The notes under the pieces: model-generated
Told to the model about the DNA's origin: nothing
The model's input: the letters and a program-made list of their open reading frames with translations, nothing else
Databases searched by the model: none
Part shown: piece after piece, positions 34,115 to 37,463 of the stretch
How positions within the stretch are numbered: the stretch's first letter is position 1
Layout: every line of letters begins with the position of its first letter
Translations under genes and position numbers: made by a program
Assembly: GCA_030041375.1 (NCBI GenBank)
Contig: JASHOA010000015.1
Location: forward strand, 1 to 37,463
Direction: 5' to 3'
Origin: Acetobacteraceae bacterium
GTDB lineage: Bacteria > Pseudomonadota > Alphaproteobacteria > Acetobacterales > Acetobacteraceae
DNA: 37,463 nt

Positions 34115-34390
34115 ATGTCCGACCCGGCAGAGATCAATCCCGCCGCACGCCGCGCTGCGGTCGGCGCGCGCCGGCCCTTCTATCGGCGGCGCAAGTCCTG
34201 TCCGTTCTCCGGCCCCAATGCGCCGAAGATCGACTACAAGGACGTCCGCCTGCTCTCCCGCTTTCTTTCCGAGCGCGGCAAGATCGTGCCAAGCCGCATC
34301 ACGGCAGTCTCCGCCAAGCGGCAGCGCGAACTGGCGCTTGCCATCAAGCGGGCGCGCTTCCTTGCCCTTCTGCCCTACGTGGTGAGCTGA
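34115..34390 (+). CDS. rpsR: 30S ribosomal protein S18
   Basis: 91 aa. Contains RRKSCPFSG (a Cys that in some species belongs to a zinc motif; only one Cys here, so a non-zinc form), [18 protein letters not shown] and the basic C-terminus [22 protein letters not shown]. Forms a dimer with S6 on the ribosome. It starts 3 bases after the rpsF stop, with the GAGG ribosome site inside rpsF. Confidence 0.96.
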   Translation: MSDPAEINPAARRAAVGARRPFYRRRKSCPFSGPNAPKIDYKDVRLLSRFLSERGKIVPSRITAVSAKRQRELALAIKRARFLALLPYVVS

Positions 34391-34401
34391 GGGAGGCGCC
34401 G

Positions 34402-34950
34402 ATGGCCAGTGTCGAGGTGATCCTGCTGCAGCGGGTCGAGAAGCTCGGCCAGATGGGCGACATCGTCAAAGTGAAGCCCGGCTTTGCCCGCAATTACCTG
34501 CTGCCGCAGAAGAAGGCGCTGCGTGCCAGCAAGGAGAATCGCGAGCACTTCGAGCGAACCCGCGTCGAACTCGAGGCGCAGAACCTGAAGCGGCGGGAGG
34601 AGGCGCAACGGATTGCCGAGCGTGTGGCTGGCCTCTCGGTGGTGGTGATCCGCCAGGCCGGCGAGGCCGGCAATCTCTATGGGTCGGTCAGCGCGCGCGA
34701 CATCGCCGAGGCCTGTACCGCCGCCGGGCTGTCAATCGGTCGCCCGCAGGTCCTGCTCGAGCATCCGATCAAGATGCTCGGCCTCACTATGATCAAGGTG
34801 GTGCTGCACCCCGAGGTCATCATCGAGGTCATCGTGAACATCGCCCGCTCGCAGGAAGAGGCGGAGCGCTTGGCGCGCGGCGAGACTCCGGGGGCGGAAG
34901 CCGGGCTTGGCCAGGAAACCACCGAGGCGGCCGAGACCCCGGCGGCATAA
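34402..34950 (+). CDS. rplI: 50S ribosomal protein L9
   Basis: 182 aa. The N-terminal RNA-binding domain [21 protein letters not shown] plus [10 protein letters not shown] is joined by the long central helix to the C-terminal domain, ending with an acidic Ala/Glu-rich tail of about 30 residues that is usual in this class. GGGAGG precedes the ATG, 11 bases after the rpsR stop. Last gene of the operon. Confidence 0.96.
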   Translation: MASVEVILLQRVEKLGQMGDIVKVKPGFARNYLLPQKKALRASKENREHFERTRVELEAQNLKRREEAQRIAERVAGLSVVVIRQAGEAGNLYGSVSARDIAEACTAAGLSIGRPQVLLEHPIKMLGLTMIKVVLHPEVIIEVIVNIARSQEEAERLARGETPGAEAGLGQETTEAAETPAA

Positions 34951-34956
34951 CCGGCC

Positions 34957-34980
34957 GCGGCTTTGACGCCGCCCGTTCTT
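34957..34980 (+). terminator. Possible terminator after rplI
   Basis: GCGGC (34957-34961) pairs with GCCGC (34968-34972) around TTTGAC, then CCGTTCTT follows. The stem is short and the T-run is interrupted, so this is a weak candidate. Confidence 0.35.
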
Positions 34981-35033
34981 CTGGTCATTCTCGCCCGCTA
35001 CAGGCAGCAACCGGCCCTCTCTGGGGAATGGCC

Positions 35034-36263
35034 ATGCAGCGCGCGCTGGAGAAAATCCTTGATCGGCTCGTCGTCGAAGGCCACCTCACCGTCCGCTGGC
35101 CGGACGGCAGGGAAACCACCTACGGCCAGGGCCAGGGCCGCTCGGCGGGTGTGGAGATCAAGAGCCCGGCGAGCATCCGCCGCCTCGTCCTGAACCCCTC
35201 TCTCGCGCTGGGCGAGGGCTACATGGCAGGAGAGATCGTCCCGCTCGATTGCAGCCTGTTCGAGCTGCTCGACCTGATCGTCGCCAATGTCATGGCGGGC
35301 CCGCAAGGCACCCTTGTCATGCGCCTGCGTGCCCGCCTCGGGCGGCTCTTCCGCCGTGTCATGCAGTACAATCCGGCACCGCGCGCCAGGCGAAACGCGG
35401 CCCACCACTACGATCTGAACGGCCGGCTCTACAGCCTCTTCCTCGATCGCGACCGGCAATATTCCTGTGCCTATTTCCCGCACGGAGACGAAACGATCGA
35501 CGCGGCGCAGGCGGCCAAGAAGCGGCACATCGCCGCCAAGCTCTTGTTCACGCGCCCGGGCCTTTCGGTGCTTGACATCGGCAGCGGCTGGGGCGGCCTC
35601 GCGCTCACGCTTGCCCGCGAGCACGGCGCGCACGTGCTCGGCGTCACGCTTTCCTCGGAGCAGCTTACCGAATCGCGTGCCCGCGCGAGCGACGCCGGCC
35701 TTGCCGGGCAGGTGCGTTTCGAGCTTCAGGACTACCGCTCGCTGGATGCTGAGTTCGATCGCATCGTCTCCGTCGGCATGTTCGAGCATGTCGGCATCAA
35801 CCACTACCCCTCCTTCTTCGCCACCATCCGCCGCTGCCTCGCCCCGGATGGCGTCGCCCTCCTGCACGCGATCGGCCGCAGCGACGGCCCGGGTGTTACC
35901 AACCGCTGGATCGACAAATACATCTTCCCCGGCGGCTATTGCGCGGCACTCTCCGAAGTGCTGCCGGTGATCGAACGGGCGGGCCTCTGGGTCACCGACA
36001 TCGAGATCCTGCGCCTGCATTACGCCGAAACGCTGGCGCGCTGGCGGCGCCGTTTCCTGGCCAACCGCGACACCATCGCCGCCCTGTTGGACGAGCGCTT
36101 CTGCCGGATGTGGGAATTCTATCTCGTCGGCGCCGAGCTTGCCTTCCGTCGCGAGGGCCACATGGTGTTTCAGATTCAGCTTGCCCGCGCGGTCGACACC
36201 GTGCCGCTGACCCGCGATTATATCTTCGAGGCCGAGCGCCGCGCCGTGCAAAGCCTCGCCTGA
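35034..36263 (+). CDS. cfa: Cyclopropane-fatty-acyl-phospholipid synthase
   Basis: 409 aa SAM-dependent enzyme that adds a methylene bridge to unsaturated acyl chains of membrane lipids. N-terminal lipid-binding region (LGEGYMAGEIVPLD), then the class I methyltransferase core with VLDIGSGWGGLAL from residue 179, GVTLSSEQ, VSVGMFEHVG and the C-terminal WEFYLVGAELAFRREGHMVFQIQLA. ATG 35034 is preferred over 35028 because GGGGA lies 7 bases upstream of it, too close for the other. Membrane-associated, cytoplasmic face; often induced in stationary phase or acid. Monocistronic by spacing. Confidence 0.93.
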   Translation: MQRALEKILDRLVVEGHLTVRWPDGRETTYGQGQGRSAGVEIKSPASIRRLVLNPSLALGEGYMAGEIVPLDCSLFELLDLIVANVMAGPQGTLVMRLRARLGRLFRRVMQYNPAPRARRNAAHHYDLNGRLYSLFLDRDRQYSCAYFPHGDETIDAAQAAKKRHIAAKLLFTRPGLSVLDIGSGWGGLALTLAREHGAHVLGVTLSSEQLTESRARASDAGLAGQVRFELQDYRSLDAEFDRIVSVGMFEHVGINHYPSFFATIRRCLAPDGVALLHAIGRSDGPGVTNRWIDKYIFPGGYCAALSEVLPVIERAGLWVTDIEILRLHYAETLARWRRRFLANRDTIAALLDERFCRMWEFYLVGAELAFRREGHMVFQIQLARAVDTVPLTRDYIFEAERRAVQSLA

Positions 36264-36362
36264 GCCGCAGCGCCGGATCGTCCTTCCGGAACCCCGCTCC
36301 GGTTGCTTGCGCGAATCGCCGCAGCCCATCCCGCCACCGGCCCGAAAGCATTGCCGCGCGGT

Positions 36363-36404
36363 TTGCCTCGTTTCGTAGTTTCATGATATAAGAAGAAATT
36401 TCTT
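36363..36404 (+). promoter_or_regulatory. Promoter and palindromic operator of the toxin-antitoxin pair
   Basis: TTGCCT (36363-36368), 18-base spacer, TATAAG (36387-36392), followed at once by the perfect 12-bp palindrome AAGAAATTTCTT (36393-36404), which would cover the transcription start. This AT-rich patch stands out from the GC-rich surroundings. Type II antitoxins usually repress at such dyads, so autoregulation is inferred. Confidence 0.55.
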
Positions 36405-36425
36405 ACCTTCAAAGGACGCTCGCTG

Positions 36426-36650
36426 ATGGCAGATCGGATCAAGTTCGCAACCCAGCTCGATCCCGAGCTGCTGGCTGCCGTGCGCGGCCTCGCCCAGACG
36501 GAAGGACGGCAAATCCAGTCGGTGATCGAGGAAGCGCTGACCGATCTCATCGAGAAACGTCGTCGCACACGGCCGCGGCGGCATGTTCTCGACCAGTACG
36601 AGGCGAGCCTCAGGCGATTCGGGCCGCTCTATGAGCGTTTGGCGCATTGA
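36426..36650 (+). CDS. Ribbon-helix-helix antitoxin of a Doc-type module
   Basis: 74 aa. Residues 5-45 (IKFATQLDPELLAAVRGLAQ, GRQIQSVIEEALTDLIEKRR) fit a ribbon-helix-helix DNA-binding domain, and the C-terminal VLDQYEASLRRFGPLYERLA is the tail that, in similar pairs, wraps and blocks the toxin. AAAGGA stands 9 bases before the ATG, and the last four bases overlap the toxin's TTG start (TTGA), coupling antitoxin-first translation. Distinct from the Phd family that partners P1 Doc. Confidence 0.85.
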   Translation: MADRIKFATQLDPELLAAVRGLAQTEGRQIQSVIEEALTDLIEKRRRTRPRRHVLDQYEASLRRFGPLYERLAH

Positions 36651-37015
36651 CGGATTATCTGACGACCGCCGATGTTCTGGCCATTCACGAGGACCTGATC
36701 GAGCGGTTTGGCGGCAGCCCCGGCATCCGCGACTTGGGCGCGCTTGAGGCAGCCTTGTTTCGGCCGCAGACTGGCTACTACGACGACCTGATCGCCGAAG
36801 CAGCGGCTCTTTGGGAGAGCCTGTCGCAAAACCACCCGTTCGTCGATGGCAACAAGCGGGTAGCCTTCGCCGCCACCGACGTTTTCCTGGCGATCAACGG
36901 GCTCGCAGTCATCGCGGATCCGGTCGAGACTTTTGCATTCATCGATGGCCTGCACCAGGCCGGCACGTTCCGCTTCGACCGGCTCGATCCATGGTTACGG
37001 GCGCATGTCCGGTAG
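36647..37015 (+). CDS. doc: Doc/Fic-family toxin (death-on-curing type)
   Basis: 122 aa, one Fic domain. The motif HPFVDGNKR (63-71) is the Doc version of the Fic active site; such toxins phosphorylate EF-Tu and halt translation. The N-terminus YLTTADVLAIHEDLIERFGG and GIRDLGALEAALFRPQ are typical of the death-on-curing family. The TTG start overlapping the antitoxin stop is inferred from the conserved N-terminus; no better codon exists. All motif residues are present, so the toxin looks intact. The pair lies between cfa and the broken ABC gene/repeat/IS junction, a usual setting for mobile TA modules. Confidence 0.88.
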   Translation: MTDYLTTADVLAIHEDLIERFGGSPGIRDLGALEAALFRPQTGYYDDLIAEAAALWESLSQNHPFVDGNKRVAFAATDVFLAINGLAVIADPVETFAFIDGLHQAGTFRFDRLDPWLRAHVR

Positions 37016-37133
37016 CGCAACAACTTGAGCACCGCATGTCGCTCTTCACCAGCGAGCTCCGCCGCGGTACCGGTGAGCGCGACGCGGCCTTGATCGACCA
37101 CACAGGCGCCGTCTGCCGCGGAAAGGCTTTCGC
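37016..37133 (-). pseudogene. C-terminal remnant of an ABC-transporter ATPase (LivF-like)
   Basis: On the minus strand the bases between the Doc stop and the right repeat encode ADGACVVDQGRVALTGTAAE followed by LAGEERHAVLKLL. That matches the end of branched-chain amino-acid-type ABC ATPases (usual pattern: ADRxYVLxxGRIVLEGxAxEL). The fragment loses similarity exactly where the CTAGAGCA repeat begins (37134), and towards lower coordinates it runs into the toxin gene without a proper stop. All catalytic parts are missing. A short match, so moderate confidence. Confidence 0.5.
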
Positions 37134-37241
37134 CTAGAGCAGATCGCGATCAGACGGTATCGGCTGATCGCGTGAAGATGCTTGCCAAAACAAAGAGCTA
37201 GAGCAGTTACCGTGAGCCATGGCGAACGGAAATTGCTCTAG
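37134..37241. repeat. 108-bp palindrome-ended interspersed repeat, copy 2
   Basis: Same orientation and length as 133-240 with two base differences (T37158 for G157, T37183 for C182). It begins with CTAG at 37134 and ends with CTAG at 37238-37241, after which the IS starts. It interrupts or adjoins the ABC-ATPase fragment on its left. Confidence 0.85.
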
Positions 37242-37276
37242 CCCCGTGTCGGATTGGGGGGTACCTAAATTCTCGA

Positions 37277-37297
37277 TAGCTGGATAGCATCCAGCTA
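37277..37297 (+). promoter_or_regulatory. Palindrome abutting the transposase start codon
   Basis: TAGCTGGAT (37277-37285) and ATCCAGCTA (37289-37297) are a perfect 9-bp inverted repeat with a 3-base spacer AGC; the final A is the first base of the transposase ATG. No Shine-Dalgarno is seen nearby. In RNA this would place the start codon at the foot of a hairpin, a plausible brake on transposase synthesis. Confidence 0.55.
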
Positions 37298-37463
37298 TGT
37301 CGAACTTCGTACCGTTCAACCGTGACCAGTCTTTTCTGCTGCCGCCGGACCTCAAGGACTGGCTGCCAGCGAATGATGTTGCCCACTTCATCGTCGCAGC
37401 GGTGGATCGGGTGCCATTGGCCTCGTTCCAGGTGGCGGAGCGGACTGGTGGCAAGCCGCAATA
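37297..37463 (+). CDS. Transposase N-terminus (IS1182 family, partial)
   Basis: The frame from ATG 37297 stays open to the window edge and encodes 55 residues. MSNFVPFNRDQSFLLPPDL and the following KDWLPANDVAHFIVAAVD are the hallmark N-terminus of IS1182-type transposases (domain with the 'LPxDLxDWLPxxDxAxFI' pattern). The DDE catalytic core is beyond the window. Start chosen as the first ATG before the conserved block. Confidence 0.85.
   Translation, partial: MSNFVPFNRDQSFLLPPDLKDWLPANDVAHFIVAAVDRVPLASFQVAERTGGKPQ

Larger units (their letters stand above)
37242..37463 (+). mobile_element. IS1182-like insertion sequence, left (5') end, partial
   Basis: Begins directly after the CTAG of repeat copy 2. 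CGTGTCGGATTGG at 37245-37257 is the terminal inverted repeat, the exact reverse complement of 117-129. The transposase start follows at 37297. The element runs off the window. It is taken to be the same IS as at the left edge; whether they are two genomic copies or one copy on a circular or repeat-broken contig cannot be told from this window. Confidence 0.8.

Noticed and set aside
34998-36329. 443-codon minus-strand open frame opposite cfa
   Set aside because: Mirror of the cfa reading frame; composition rather than function explains its length.
74-37296. The 37-kb interval as a composite transposon between two IS copies
   Set aside because: The interior holds essential chromosomal genes (argS, serS, rpsF, rpsR, rplI, scpAB) in near-ancestral order, so it is normal chromosome bounded by IS copies, or by contig breaks at them.
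1-37463. tRNA, rRNA and CRISPR arrays
   Set aside because: No cloverleaf-like segment ending in CCA, no rRNA core sequence and no regularly spaced short repeats were noticed; this was by eye only, so a tRNAscan-type search would be needed to exclude a tRNA.

Overview
This is a GC-rich chromosomal segment from an alphaproteobacterium. The run dgt-argS-SPOR-nagZ-M50-scpA-scpB-tatB-tatC-serS, with erpA and xthA divergent beside it, is characteristic of that class. The nagZ / site-2 protease / scpA order and the kind of MFS protein after serS lean towards Rhodospirillales/Acetobacteraceae, but that finer placement is a guess. Most genes are ordinary chromosomal genes, so the window is not a plasmid or prophage.

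Layout. (1) Both ends are cut inside copies of the same IS1182-like insertion sequence, both in + orientation: the 3' end of one at 1-132 and the 5' start of the other at 37242-37463. Each abuts a near-identical 108-bp repeat (133-240 and 37134-37241) bounded by CTAGAGCA...TGCTCTAG. (2) 264-3042, minus: a two-gene molybdenum hydroxylase (Tat-exported MoCo subunit plus [2Fe-2S] subunit), divergent from an EmrAB-type efflux pair (3456-6130). (3) 6248-8054: a trypsin-like lipoprotein facing a small cysteine-rich secreted protein. (4) 8121-10297, minus: xthA, an ErpA-type Fe-S carrier and an aldo/keto reductase. (5) 10362-19893, plus: a tightly packed run for nucleotide hygiene (dgt), tRNA charging (argS, serS), cell wall (SPOR, nagZ), membrane proteolysis (M50), chromosome condensation (scpAB) and twin-arginine export (tatB, tatC); no tatA is present. 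(6) 20078-22277: an apparently inserted patch with an MFS transporter, a second, decayed copy of the serS 3' end, and a DUF5681 protein. (7) 22357-25207: a DUF815 ATPase, yajC without secDF, sodB, and an NDUFAF6-like prenyl-synthase-fold protein. (8) 25272-27974: hydroxypyruvate isomerase and tartronate semialdehyde reductase, then an XRE regulator behind a palindrome-rich leader. (9) 28046-30468: a GT4 glycosyltransferase and an O-antigen ligase-like protein, i.e. surface polysaccharide. (10) 30524-33384: a CobW GTPase, a WD40 protein and a second aldo/keto reductase. (11) 33641-34950: rpsF-rpsR-rplI with a structured leader. (12) 35034-37133: cyclopropane-fatty-acid synthase, an RHH/Doc toxin-antitoxin pair, and a broken ABC-ATPase fragment abutting the right repeat.

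The least ordinary signals are the IS/repeat junctions at both ends, the MFS gene bracketed by serS and a diverged serS 3' copy, and two departures from the alphaproteobacterial gene order I know (tatA, and surE/pcm and secDF, are not where expected). I see no tRNA, rRNA, CRISPR array or phage structural module. No single unmistakably new multi-gene system stands out; the CobW-WD40 pair, the palindrome-rich XRE leader and the repeat-targeting IS are the best candidates for follow-up.
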